Positions 1-7,810 of a DNA stretch of 64,000 bases are shown here, piece by piece. The notes under the pieces were generated by a model. It was not told the DNA's origin. It was given only the letters and a program-made list of their open reading frames with translations, and ran no database searches. The DNA is taken from contig NZ_KE386799.1 of NCBI RefSeq assembly GCF_000428785.1, forward strand, positions 33,081 to 97,080. The letters are read 5' to 3'. Source of the stretch: Conchiformibius kuhniae DSM 17694. GTDB lineage: Bacteria > Pseudomonadota > Gammaproteobacteria > Burkholderiales > Neisseriaceae. A program made the position numbers and the translations under genes. Numbering within the stretch: the first letter of the stretch is position 1; every line of letters begins with the position of its first letter.

Positions 1-432
1 GCCGACCACGGAAGTGATGGTGATAATCCGTCCCGCACGTTGTTTCATCATGCCGCGCAATACGGCTTTGGCGGCGCGGAATACGGATTTCAGGTTCACG
101 TCCATGACCGCGTCCCAGTCTTCTTCTTTCATCCGCATCAGCAGGTTGTCGCGGGTGATACCCGCGTTGTTTACCAAAATGTCGATTTTGCTGTATTGTT
201 TTTCCACTTCGGCAATCAGGTTTTCTACGGATTGCGCTTCGCCGATGTCCAGCACGCGCCCCGTGCCTTGGTGTGCTGCCAAACGCTCGCTGATGGCGGC
301 TGCGCCGTTTGCGGTGGTGGCAGTGCCGATAACGGTTGCGCCCGCTTGTGCCAGCGTGTCGGCAACGGCGGCACCGATGCCGCGTGATGCGCCGGTTACC
401 AGCGCGATTTTTCCGTTTAAATGGTGGGTCAT
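1..432 (-). CDS. fabG: 3-oxoacyl-ACP reductase FabG (partial, 3' end outside window)
   Basis: NADPH-dependent reduction of 3-oxoacyl-ACP in the type II fatty acid elongation cycle, cytoplasmic. The 144 visible residues are the N-terminal part of a classical short-chain dehydrogenase of about 247 residues: cofactor motif TGASRGIG at residues 13-20, NNAG at 88-91 and the catalytic serine in ITSVVG at the window edge (Ser141). The Tyr-Lys pair lies outside. The start ATG at 432 follows an AAAGGATA-type ribosome site. It is transcribed after fabD, but a repeat element of about 200 bp lies between the two genes, so the pair is no longer tightly coupled. Confidence 0.95.
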   Translation of the reverse strand, partial: MTHHLNGKIALVTGASRGIGAAVADTLAQAGATVIGTATTANGAAAISERLAAHQGTGRVLDIGEAQSVENLIAEVEKQYSKIDILVNNAGITRDNLLMRMKEEDWDAVMDVNLKSVFRAAKAVLRGMMKQRAGRIITITSVVG

Positions 433-451
433 GGGGTATCCTTTCGGGGTT

Positions 452-648
452 GGGGTGTGTCGTTAATTGACCGAGAAAACACAGTGCCGTCATTCCCGTG
501 CAGACGGGAATCTAAAGCAAATTGAAACAAACTTTGATAAAACATCGTTTTCCAAAACATCGTGCAGTGGATTCCCGCATTCGCGGGAATGACGATATTT
601 TTTATTGCACTGATTTTCAGTAGAAAATTTAATTGATGACGCGCCCTA
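452..648. repeat. dRS3-containing mobile repeat (copy E1)
   Basis: Non-coding element between fabG and fabD. Ends resemble the family terminal repeat (GTGTCGTTAATTGACCG on the left, AATTGATGACGCGCCCTA on the right). It contains two inverted dRS3-like 20-mers (ATTCCC, 8 nt, GGGAAT) near 492-511 and 571-590 and the shared internal phrase CTTTGATAAAACAT. Its right terminus CCCTA provides the TAG stop of fabD (646-648). Confidence 0.85.
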
Positions 649-1578
649 TTGGGGGTGGGCGGCGGCGAAAGCGTCTACGCTTTCCTGCGAAGTCAGCGCG
701 GTGCAAGCGGCGGTTTTGTCAATGCGTTTTGCCAAACCTGCCAAGACTTTGCCCGGTCCGCATTCGGCGGATTCGGCGATGCCTTCGCGCACCAGCAGGG
801 CAACGGTTTCCGTCCAGCGCACGGGGGAGTAGAGTTGGCGCACGAGCGTGTCTTTGACGGCGGCGGGGTCGGCGTGGGCGGCAACGTCGGCATTGTGCAA
901 GACGCGGATTTCAGGCTGCCTGAAATGGATACCGTTTAAATAATCGGCAAGTTCGGCGGCGGCGGGGCGCATCAGGCGGCAATGCGATGGCACGGACACG
1001 GGCAGAGGCAGGGCGCGTTTCGCACCGGCGGCTTTGGCGGCATCGGCGGCGCGGGCAACGGCGGCGGCATCGCCCGCAATCACGACTTGTCCGGGCGAAT
1101 TGAAATTGACCGCTTCCGCCACGCCGCCCTGTTCGGCATCGGCGCAGATTTGGCGCACGGCGTCATCGTCCAAACCCAAAATCGCCGCCATTGCGCCCTC
1201 GCCGGCGGGGACGGCGTTTTGCATCAGTTCGGCGCGTTTGCGAACCAAGCGCACGGCATCGGCAAAGTCCAACACGCCCGCCGCCACCAATGCGCTGTAT
1301 TCGCCCAAGCTGTGTCCCGCCACGCTGTGCGGTTTCGCGCCGCCCGCCGCCAGATAAGCGCGGTAGGTCGCCACGCCCGCCGCCAGCATCAAAGGCTGCG
1401 TGTTCACCGTTTGCGCGATAAGCTCGGCATCGCTGCCGTTCATCATCGCCCACAAATCTTCGCCGAGCGCGGCGGCGGCTTCGTCAAAGGTGGTTTTGAC
1501 CACGGCGTTGCCGTCAAAACCGTTCATCATGTTCAGGCTTTGCGAGCCTTGTCCGGGAAAAAAGAATGCAAAAGACAT
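646..1578 (-). CDS. fabD: Malonyl-CoA:ACP transacylase FabD
   Basis: Transfers malonyl from CoA to acyl carrier protein for fatty acid elongation, cytoplasmic. The 310-residue length is typical. Visible motifs are FFPGQGSQ at residues 6-13, the nucleophile elbow GHSLGEYSAL with Ser90, and the catalytic His199 in VSVPSHC. The start ATG at 1578 is preceded by AAGGA at suitable spacing. The TAG stop is part of the terminal repeat of element E1, so the last codons may have been changed by the insertion. A palindromic DNA uptake sequence lies inside the coding region near 909-925. Confidence 0.96.
   Translation of the reverse strand: MSFAFFFPGQGSQSLNMMNGFDGNAVVKTTFDEAAAALGEDLWAMMNGSDAELIAQTVNTQPLMLAAGVATYRAYLAAGGAKPHSVAGHSLGEYSALVAAGVLDFADAVRLVRKRAELMQNAVPAGEGAMAAILGLDDDAVRQICADAEQGGVAEAVNFNSPGQVVIAGDAAAVARAADAAKAAGAKRALPLPVSVPSHCRLMRPAAAELADYLNGIHFRQPEIRVLHNADVAAHADPAAVKDTLVRQLYSPVRWTETVALLVREGIAESAECGPGKVLAGLAKRIDKTAACTALTSQESVDAFAAAHPQ
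913..924 (+). repeat. DNA uptake sequence (AG-sim dialect), inside fabD
   Basis: AGGCTGCCTGAA, here extended to the palindrome TTTCAGGCTGCCTGAAA so that both strands carry an uptake-type word. It is recognised by the minor pilin ComP during natural transformation in Neisseriaceae (family knowledge). Confidence 0.8.
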
Positions 1579-1603
1579 GGCAATCCTTTGAAAATAAAAC
1601 GTT

Positions 1604-1931
1604 TAGGGTGTGCTGATGTTTAAATTTTTAATAAAATCAACTTGTTATCGGAAATGCGATCATTCCCGTGAATGCGCGAATCCACTGCCCGCCCCGGCGC
1701 ATCAGCAATAGAGCAAAAACACGTATTATACACCGCCGTGCCACCAATTGACCGAAAAACCTTTGCACCGTCATGCCCGCGCAGACGGGAATTCATTGTC
1801 CGATGAGCTGCAAGCAAGATTGTATCAAGGTTTGTTTGAACTTGTTTTGGATTTTCGCGTGCGCGGGCATGACGGCGTATTTTTATATTTAATTGATTTA
1901 ATTTTGAAAATTTAAATAATGGCACGCCCTA
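1604..1931. repeat. Tandem pair of dRS3-containing mobile repeats (copy E2, one degraded)
   Basis: Fills the 350-bp gap upstream of fabD. A left remnant begins TAGGGTGTG at 1604 and carries a single decayed dRS3 motif near 1663-1682. A fuller copy starts near 1733 (GCCACCAATTGACCGAAAAA), has the GTATCAAGG internal phrase and ends CACGCCCTA at 1931. The right end supplies the TAG stop (1929-1931) of the small membrane protein gene. No gene is seen here; small open frames over it are repeat translations. Confidence 0.75.
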
Positions 1932-2219
1932 ATCCGCCAACAAACGCTGAAACCAACGGTTCAGCAACAAAGCCACCGCACACAAATGCGGAAAATATGT
2001 CCAATAGCCGACCACCTTATCGTGCATCAGCACATAAGGCACAAAATCAAACACATATTGCAGCATATCCCGATTACCGCAAGCGTGGGGCATACACTGC
2101 TGCCCGTGCCATTGCAGCATCGCCACCGGCACCGTCAGCAAAACCAAAGCAAACAACACGACATAAATCTGCACCAAATACAGCACATAGCGGTACAGGG
2201 CTTTTTTAAAAATATTCAC
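1929..2219 (-). CDS. Small membrane protein, unknown function
   Basis: About 96 residues from a GTG at 2219 that has AGGAAAG roughly 8 nt upstream. ATG codons at 2252 or 2258 in the same frame are alternatives, while earlier starts would run into the pnp terminator hairpin. Two hydrophobic segments are visible: a long one near the N-terminus (LYLVQIYVVLFALVLLTVP) and one near the C-terminus (HLCAVALLLN), separated by a loop with two cysteines, so it is probably an inner-membrane protein with two helices. No family is recognised. The stop codon comes from repeat E2, so the natural C-terminus may have been longer or different. Confidence 0.55.
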   Translation of the reverse strand: MNIFKKALYRYVLYLVQIYVVLFALVLLTVPVAMLQWHGQQCMPHACGNRDMLQYVFDFVPYVLMHDKVVGYWTYFPHLCAVALLLNRWFQRLLAD

Positions 2220-2287
2220 GACGCGCTTTCCTGCAAAACGGGTTTCAAGCATGCCCATTTTAACACGAAAACACATCGCCATCGCGC

Positions 2288-2327
2288 AAAAAGGCTTGCC
2301 CGTACGGAAGAAATGTACGGGCAAGCC
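2288..2327 (-). terminator. Rho-independent terminator of pnp
   Basis: A perfect 13-bp stem (2293-2305 with 2315-2327, GGCTTGCCCGTAC and its complement) with a 9-nt loop, followed on the minus strand by a T5 tail. It lies 17 nt after the pnp stop codon. Confidence 0.85.
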
Positions 2328-2344
2328 CTTATTTTTACGGAACC

Positions 2345-4456
2345 TTATTCCGCAGCAGGTGCGGCCGGTTCAATCAAAGCCTTGATGGACAGACGCACGC
2401 GGCCGCGCTCGTCCACTTCCAAAGCCTTCACGTTCACCGTTTGCCCCACTTGCAGATAATCCGACACGTTTTTCACGCGCTCGTGGGCGATTTGGCTGAT
2501 GTGCACCAAACCGTCCTTGCCGGGCATCACCGACACAATCGCGCCGACATTGTTGTCCAGCAGTTTCACCACCGTGCCTTGATACACCTTGCCCACTTCC
2601 ACTTCGGCGGTGATTTGCTCGATGCGTTTTTTCGCCGCTTCGCCCGCTTCGGAAGTGGTGGCGGCGATGGTTACCGTACCGTCATCGGCGATGTTGATTT
2701 CCGTGCCGGTTTCGGCGGTGATGCCGCGAATGGTTTCGCCGCCCTTGCCGATGACTTCGCGGATTTTGTCGGGGTTGATTTTCATGGTAAACAGGCGCGG
2801 CGCGTGTTGCGACAGGGCTTGCGGGCCTGCCACCGCGTTTTGCATCTGTTTCAGAATGTGCAAACGCGCTTCCTGCGCCTGTGCCAATGCGATTTGCATG
2901 ATTTCTTTGGTAATGCCTTGGATTTTAATGTCCATTTGCAGCGCGGTAACGCCTTCGGTCGTGCCCGCCACTTTGAAATCCATGTCGCCCAAGTGGTCCT
3001 CATCGCCGAGAATATCGGTCAGCACGGCGAATTTGTTGCCTTCCAAAATCAAGCCCATCGCCACGCCCGCCACATGCGCTTTGAGCGGCACGCCCGCCGA
3101 CAACAGGCTCAAGCAGCCGCCGCACACGCTCGCCATGGAAGAAGAGCCGTTGGATTCGGTGATTTCCGACACCACGCGCATGGTGTAGCTGAACTCTTCG
3201 GCAGGCGGCAGCACGGCAAGCAGGGCGCGTTTTGCCAAACGGCCGTGTCCGATTTCGCGGCGTTTGGGCGGGCCCACGCGGCCGACTTCGCCGGTGGAAT
3301 AGGGCGGGAAGTTGTAGTGCAGCATAAAGCGGTCGCTGTATTCGCCGCTCAAGGCATCGATGATTTGCTCGTCGCGGGACGTGCCGAGCGTGGCAACGGC
3401 AAGTGCCTGCGTTTCGCCGCGTGTGAACAGGGCGGAGCCGTGCGTGCGCGGCAACACATTGGTTTGAATGTCAATCGGGCGCACGGTGCGGGTGTCGCGG
3501 CCGTCAATGCGCGGCTTGCCTTCCAAAATCTGACCGCGCACCACATCGGCTTCCAGTTGTTTGAAAATGCCTTTGATTTCGTTGGCTTTCAGGGTGTCGG
3601 TGTCTTCGGTGATAAGCGCGGTTTCCACGGCTGACCACGCTTCGGCGATTTTCGCGCCACGCGCTTGTTTTTCGCGGATTTGGAAGGCTGCCTGAACGGT
3701 GTCGCCGGCAATTTCTTTCACTTTGGCAACGAGTTCCGCATCAGCAACGGGCGCTTGCCAATCCCAAACGGCGGGATTGACTTCGTCTGCCAATTCGTTG
3801 ATGGCGTTGATGACGGTTTGCATTTGTTCATGACCGTACACCACCGCGCCGAGCATGATGTCTTCCGACAAAATATCGGCTTCGGATTCCACCATCAGCA
3901 CCGCTTGCGCCGTGCCCGCCACCACCAAATCCAAGCGGGAACGGTTCAACTGGGCTTTGGTGGGATTTAATACATAAGTATCATTCACATAGCCCACCCG
4001 CGCCGCACCAATCGGGCCGGCGAACGGTACGCCGCTCAACACCAGCGCGGCAGACGCGCCCAGCATGGCGGGAATGTCGGAATCGATTTCGGGGTCAACG
4101 GACAATACGGTGGCAACGATTTGAATGTCGTGGTAAAAACCTTCGGGGAACAGGGGGCGGATGGGGCGGTCAATCAGGCGGCTGGTGAGGATTTCTTTTT
4201 CGCTTTGTTTGCCTTCGCGTTTGAAAAAGCCGCCGGGGATTTTGCCTGCGGCGTAGGTGCGCTCGAAGTAATCTACGGTGAGCGGGAAAAAGTCTTGTCC
4301 GGCTTTCACTTCTTTGTTGGCGGTAACCGCCACCAGCACCACAGTGTCGCCCATCGACACTTTGACGGCGGCGGCGGCTTGGCGGGCGATTTCGCCGGTT
4401 TCAAAGCTTACGGTGTGGTCGCCGTATTGAAAGGATTTTTTGAATTTTTGAAACAT
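2345..4456 (-). CDS. pnp: Polyribonucleotide nucleotidyltransferase PNPase
   Basis: Phosphorolytic 3'-5' exoribonuclease and degradosome-type component for mRNA turnover, a cytoplasmic trimer. Domain order: two RNase PH-type cores separated by a helical domain, a KH domain with the GXXG loop as VIGKGGETI, and a C-terminal S1 domain beginning VGKVYQGTVVKLL. At 703 residues from ATG 4456 it matches the family. This start is chosen because AGGAAAA sits 6 nt upstream; an in-frame ATG 18 nt earlier lacks a site. rpsO, the usual neighbour in many bacteria, is not adjacent. An uptake sequence lies inside the gene at 3685-3696. Confidence 0.97.
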   Translation of the reverse strand: MFQKFKKSFQYGDHTVSFETGEIARQAAAAVKVSMGDTVVLVAVTANKEVKAGQDFFPLTVDYFERTYAAGKIPGGFFKREGKQSEKEILTSRLIDRPIRPLFPEGFYHDIQIVATVLSVDPEIDSDIPAMLGASAALVLSGVPFAGPIGAARVGYVNDTYVLNPTKAQLNRSRLDLVVAGTAQAVLMVESEADILSEDIMLGAVVYGHEQMQTVINAINELADEVNPAVWDWQAPVADAELVAKVKEIAGDTVQAAFQIREKQARGAKIAEAWSAVETALITEDTDTLKANEIKGIFKQLEADVVRGQILEGKPRIDGRDTRTVRPIDIQTNVLPRTHGSALFTRGETQALAVATLGTSRDEQIIDALSGEYSDRFMLHYNFPPYSTGEVGRVGPPKRREIGHGRLAKRALLAVLPPAEEFSYTMRVVSEITESNGSSSMASVCGGCLSLLSAGVPLKAHVAGVAMGLILEGNKFAVLTDILGDEDHLGDMDFKVAGTTEGVTALQMDIKIQGITKEIMQIALAQAQEARLHILKQMQNAVAGPQALSQHAPRLFTMKINPDKIREVIGKGGETIRGITAETGTEINIADDGTVTIAATTSEAGEAAKKRIEQITAEVEVGKVYQGTVVKLLDNNVGAIVSVMPGKDGLVHISQIAHERVKNVSDYLQVGQTVNVKALEVDERGRVRLSIKALIEPAAPAAE
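3685..3696 (+). repeat. DNA uptake sequence (AG-sim dialect), inside pnp
   Basis: Intact AGGCTGCCTGAA within coding sequence, not part of a hairpin. Confidence 0.8.
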
Positions 4457-4610
4457 ATCGTTTTCCTGAATCAATTGTTTGTCTTGCCTGAAACACTAAC
4501 GGCGCACACTGTTGCCAATGGGCGCGGTTAGGGTTTCAGGCGCATGTTGCGTTGCTGCGTGAAGCGGCGGGCGGATTGTAACACGTCTGCGCGGGTTTGG
4601 CGGTGTGATT

Positions 4611-4638
4611 TTGCGCCTGTCTCGGGCAAAGGTATAAT
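4611..4638 (+). promoter_or_regulatory. Sigma-70 type promoter of the GTPase gene
   Basis: TTGCGC at 4611-4616, a 16-nt spacer and TATAAT at 4633-4638, with a start codon 55 nt further on. The -35 is weak and the -10 is perfect. Confidence 0.55.
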
Positions 4639-4692
4639 GTTTGTCTTGCCCGCAGACGGGCGGCACACATCAAATTTTATAGGAAGCCCCTT

Positions 4693-6033
4693 ATGTCCGA
4701 AGCCCTTGCCCTTGCGGTGGTCGGCCACACCAACACCGGCAAAACCTCGCTGATGCGCACATTGCTGCGCGATGCCGCGTTTGGCGAAGTACGCAACGCC
4801 GCCGCCACCACCCGCCACGTTGAAGAAGCTGTGATTGCCGATGGCGGCACGCCCTTGGTGCGCCTGTACGACACGCCGGGGCTGGAAGACGCGGGCGGGA
4901 TTTTGGACTGGCTGGAAAGCGAAACCTCCGCGCATCGGGACGGCATCGAACGCTTGCGGATTTTCCTGCAAAGCCCTGCCGCGCAAAACGAATTTTCCCA
5001 AGAAGCCAAAGTGTTGCGCCAGCTTCTGCACAGCGACGTCGCCCTGTATGTGGTGGACGCGCGCGAACCCGTGTTGCCCAAATACAAAGACGAACTGACG
5101 GTATTGTCGTGGTGCGCCAAGCCGGTGATGCCCGTGTTCAACTTCACGCAGGGGCGCGACTTGACGGCATGGCAAACCATGCTGGCGCGGCGCAACCTGC
5201 ACGTTGTCAGCAGCTTCGACACTGTGGCGTTTGATTTTGAAGGGGAAATGCGCCTGTGGAACAATTTGGCAACCATGTTGCCGCAACGGGACATACCCGA
5301 ACGGCTCACCGCCGCCCGCCGCCGCGAATGGGCGCAATTGGACGCACAATCGCGTTTGGACGCGGCGCATTTTCTGCTCGATGCCGCCGCCTGCGTGCGC
5401 CCGCTTGCCGATGCCGCCGCCTTGCCCGACATTCAAAACGAGCTGCACGAAGCCGTGCGCCGTTTGGAGCGCGACTTCCAACAACAAACACTCGCCCGCT
5501 ACCGCTTCTACCACAGCGAAGTGGCGGCGGGCGCACATGCCCTGCAACTGCAACGCCACGACCCGTTTGACAGCAGCCAGCTCAAACACTACGGTATCCG
5601 CACCACACGCGGCGCGGCGGCGGGTGCGCTCATCGGTTTCGGCATCGACGCGCTCACACTGGGCGCATCATTGGGCGTGGGGACGGCACTGGGCGGCATC
5701 ATCGGCGGCCTGTTTCCCAACTTCAACACCTTGTCGGACAAAATAAAAGGCGTGGACAACGTACGCCTTGACGCCGACAGCCTGACCGTATTGGCGGCGC
5801 GGGCATTGGATTTGCTCGCCGTCCTGCAAACACGCGGACACGCCGCCCAAGACGGCATCACCGCCCAAGCCGCCCTTGCCCCTTGGCAACCCGACAAACT
5901 GCCGCCCGAATTAAACCAAGCGCGGCAACACCCCAAATGGTCGTCCCTGAACGGCACACCGTCCGCCCAAGCCCGCCTCACCCGCAGCGAAACGGCGGAA
6001 AAACTGGCAAAACGCCTGCATCTGCCCCACTAG
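4693..6033 (+). CDS. DUF3482-type GTPase, membrane-associated
   Basis: P-loop GTPase of unknown physiological role. The P-loop GHTNTGKT is at residues 11-18, a TT switch I near residue 40, and the G3 motif DTPGLED begins at residue 60. The G4 position is a divergent NFTQGRD. The second half is helical and contains a glycine-rich stretch of about 30 residues (GALIGFGIDALTLGASLGVG), a glycine-zipper or hairpin that could insert in membranes. The 446-residue length fits DUF3482 proteins. ATG 4693 follows AGGAAGC. The TAG stop at 6031-6033 is the first triplet of repeat element E3. In other Betaproteobacteria this family often sits next to a DUF2868 gene, which is not seen here. Confidence 0.75.
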   Translation: MSEALALAVVGHTNTGKTSLMRTLLRDAAFGEVRNAAATTRHVEEAVIADGGTPLVRLYDTPGLEDAGGILDWLESETSAHRDGIERLRIFLQSPAAQNEFSQEAKVLRQLLHSDVALYVVDAREPVLPKYKDELTVLSWCAKPVMPVFNFTQGRDLTAWQTMLARRNLHVVSSFDTVAFDFEGEMRLWNNLATMLPQRDIPERLTAARRREWAQLDAQSRLDAAHFLLDAAACVRPLADAAALPDIQNELHEAVRRLERDFQQQTLARYRFYHSEVAAGAHALQLQRHDPFDSSQLKHYGIRTTRGAAAGALIGFGIDALTLGASLGVGTALGGIIGGLFPNFNTLSDKIKGVDNVRLDADSLTVLAARALDLLAVLQTRGHAAQDGITAQAALAPWQPDKLPPELNQARQHPKWSSLNGTPSAQARLTRSETAEKLAKRLHLPH

Positions 6034-6366
6034 GACGTGTCCACTGCAAACCGGCACAATATAAAAACGCCGTCATTCCCGCGAATGCGGGAATCCACTG
6101 CCTGATGTTTGTGAAGCAAGCGTAGCTTAGGTCGAATTTCCGAAAATTTATGGATGTTGTTGGGTTTGCGCTTCGCTCCAACCCAAGCTACACCTGCTGC
6201 AAACCGGCACAATACAAAAATACCGTCATTCCCGCGAATGCGGGAATCCATTGCGCGATGTTTGGAACGCGATGTTTCATCAAGGTTTGTCGTGCTTTGA
6301 TTTGGATTCCCGCCTACGCGGGAATGACGGTGCAAAGGTTTTTCGGTCAATTGATGACACGCCCTA
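6031..6366. repeat. dRS3-containing mobile repeat, duplicated and interrupted (copy E3)
   Basis: Fills the gap between two convergent genes and gives each its TAG stop (6031-6033 plus, 6364-6366 minus). A unit of about 68 bp is present twice as direct repeats (6044-6111 and 6197-6264), each with a dRS3 20-mer ATTCCCGCGAATGCGGGAAT. Between the copies sits a second repeat type (6115-6193). The right half has the inverted dRS3 and the full terminal sequence TCGGTCAATTGATGACACG. Confidence 0.85.
6115..6193. repeat. GTAGCTT/AAGCTAC inverted repeat nested in E3
   Basis: About 75 bp with ends GCGTAGCTTAGGTCG and CCAACCCAAGCTAC and an internal GGGTTTGCGCTTCGCTCC. The 53.7 kb interval has a related sequence (GTAGGTTGGGTT ... 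AACCCAACCTAC), so it is a dispersed family. Here it separates two direct copies of the surrounding element. Confidence 0.6.
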
Positions 6367-7791
6367 GTCTTCAACCCCGTCCAACAAACCATTTTGTTTC
6401 AAGGCTTCAAACTGCGCTTTCATGGTCGGATTTTTCCGCACCAACTTTTTCACCGTCAAATCTTCCGCCTTATCGTTGGCAAGGCGCAAATTGTTTTCGG
6501 ACGACAGCAGCGCGGCTTTGGTTTTTTCCAAGTGGCTGATGGTCTTGTCAATTTCCTCAATCGCCGTTTTGAATTTCTCGCTGGCGATGCGGTAATTGCG
6601 CCCGAACGCGCTTTTGAAGTTGTCCAAATCCCGCTCAAAATTCGTAATATCAATGTTTTGATTGCGGATTTGCTGCACTTCGCGTTTGTAGGGCAGCGCG
6701 TGCAACGCGGCATTGCGTAACAGGCTGATTATCGGAATAAAAAACTGCGGACGAATCACATACATACGCGGATAGGCATAGGAAACGTCCACAATTCCGT
6801 TATTATACAACTCGTTATCCGCTTCCAACAGCGACACCAATACGGCGTATTCGCAGCCTTTTTCGCGGCGGTCTTTGTCCAATTCCTTGAAAAAATGCTC
6901 GTTTTTCTTTTTGGTGGCGGTTTCGTCCCCCTCATTTTTCATTTCAAACATAATGGAAACGATTTCCGTGCCGTCTTCGTCCGATTCGCGGTAAATATAA
7001 TCGCCCTTGCTGCCGCTTTTGGCATCGTTGTCCTTGCCGAACTGCGCCTGCGGAAAGGCGGCGGTGCGGATGCGGTTGAACTCGGTTTCGCAATGCTGCT
7101 CCAGACTTTCGCCCAGCATTTTGGTGGACTGCCGCGCTTTGAAATCCCGATAGTATTCAATCATTTCATCTTTTTGTTCCAGCGTGCGGCGGTGCTGCTC
7201 GTTCAGATGGTGTTTGTCCAGCTCGTAACGGCTCTGCTGCTCGCGCAAACGGCTTTCCAACTGCGCCCGCTCCTGCTGCGCCGTCCACACCGCTTGCGCC
7301 AATTCCTGTTGTTTTTCAGACAGCAGCAATTTTTGCTGCGCCTGCAATTCGGCGATTTGCCGTTGTTGCGCGTGCATTTGCTCCGACAAGCGCTGTTGTT
7401 CCTGCTGCCGCACCTGTTCTTTTTCCGCGTCCGCTTGGGTCAGACGGCTGTGTAATTGCAGGATTTCTTTTTCTTTCTCGTTCACCGCCTGCTGCACGGC
7501 AAACTGCTGCGCTTGGCGCAAATGCTCGGCTTGTTGGGAAAGCTGGGCGATGTGCTGCGCCGACACCGCCAATTCGCGTTCTTTCGCCGCCAGTTGCTGT
7601 TCGGCGTGGTGCTGCAAACGCTCGGCGGAAAGCTGCAAATCGCGGCGGTGTTTGTCGCGCTCTTGGGTCAGGCGTTGTTCCAGTTCGGTTTGGAATTCGT
7701 GGCTGCGTACTTGCGCGGCGATGTGGTTGTAGTCGTTTTCGTCCAGCGTGAACGGGGTGCGGCAGTGGGGGCATTCGATGCGTTGGGACAT
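6364..7791 (-). CDS. DUF2130 domain protein (coiled coil plus predicted nuclease-fold domain)
   Basis: The 475-residue protein opens with a zinc-ribbon-like CPHC motif (residues 8-11) seen in family members. A very long glutamine- and glutamate-rich coiled coil follows (about residues 30-215). The C-terminal half is the DUF2130 domain, including KSGSKGDYIYRE and FEMKNEG. The acidic and E-x-K residues recall PD-(D/E)XK-type nucleases; that relation is an inference and no activity is known. The stop is supplied by repeat E3. The gene downstream in transcription is unrelated, and the neighbouring TPR-DUF2971 gene (7811-9331) ends only 20 nt before this start, so the two are probably one transcript. 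That suggests an accessory or defence-type pair. Confidence 0.8.
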   Translation of the reverse strand: MSQRIECPHCRTPFTLDENDYNHIAAQVRSHEFQTELEQRLTQERDKHRRDLQLSAERLQHHAEQQLAAKERELAVSAQHIAQLSQQAEHLRQAQQFAVQQAVNEKEKEILQLHSRLTQADAEKEQVRQQEQQRLSEQMHAQQRQIAELQAQQKLLLSEKQQELAQAVWTAQQERAQLESRLREQQSRYELDKHHLNEQHRRTLEQKDEMIEYYRDFKARQSTKMLGESLEQHCETEFNRIRTAAFPQAQFGKDNDAKSGSKGDYIYRESDEDGTEIVSIMFEMKNEGDETATKKKNEHFFKELDKDRREKGCEYAVLVSLLEADNELYNNGIVDVSYAYPRMYVIRPQFFIPIISLLRNAALHALPYKREVQQIRNQNIDITNFERDLDNFKSAFGRNYRIASEKFKTAIEEIDKTISHLEKTKAALLSSENNLRLANDKAEDLTVKKLVRKNPTMKAQFEALKQNGLLDGVED

Positions 7792-7810
7792 GGCGGGCTT
7801 TCAGGCAGCG

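Noticed and set aside
2441..3634. 397-codon plus-strand open frame opposite pnp, and similar long frames opposite rpsA (33236-35113), putA (11091-13025), ppx (9706-10878) and the antiporter (41468-43126)
   Set aside because: They are antisense to well-recognised genes, have low-complexity His/Arg/Phe-rich translations and arise from the strong third-position GC bias. No ribosome sites or family motifs.
4528..5589. 353-codon minus-strand frame over the GTPase gene
   Set aside because: Antisense shadow of the GTPase coding sequence, without motifs.
6030..6392. 120-codon minus-strand frame reading through E3, with RHSRVGGNP and SRIRGNDG phrases
   Set aside because: Translation of the dRS3-containing repeat. 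The same phrases appear at each repeat copy (1620-1925, 15801-16213, 27626-28600, 63254-63842), so they are repeat-derived and not proteins.
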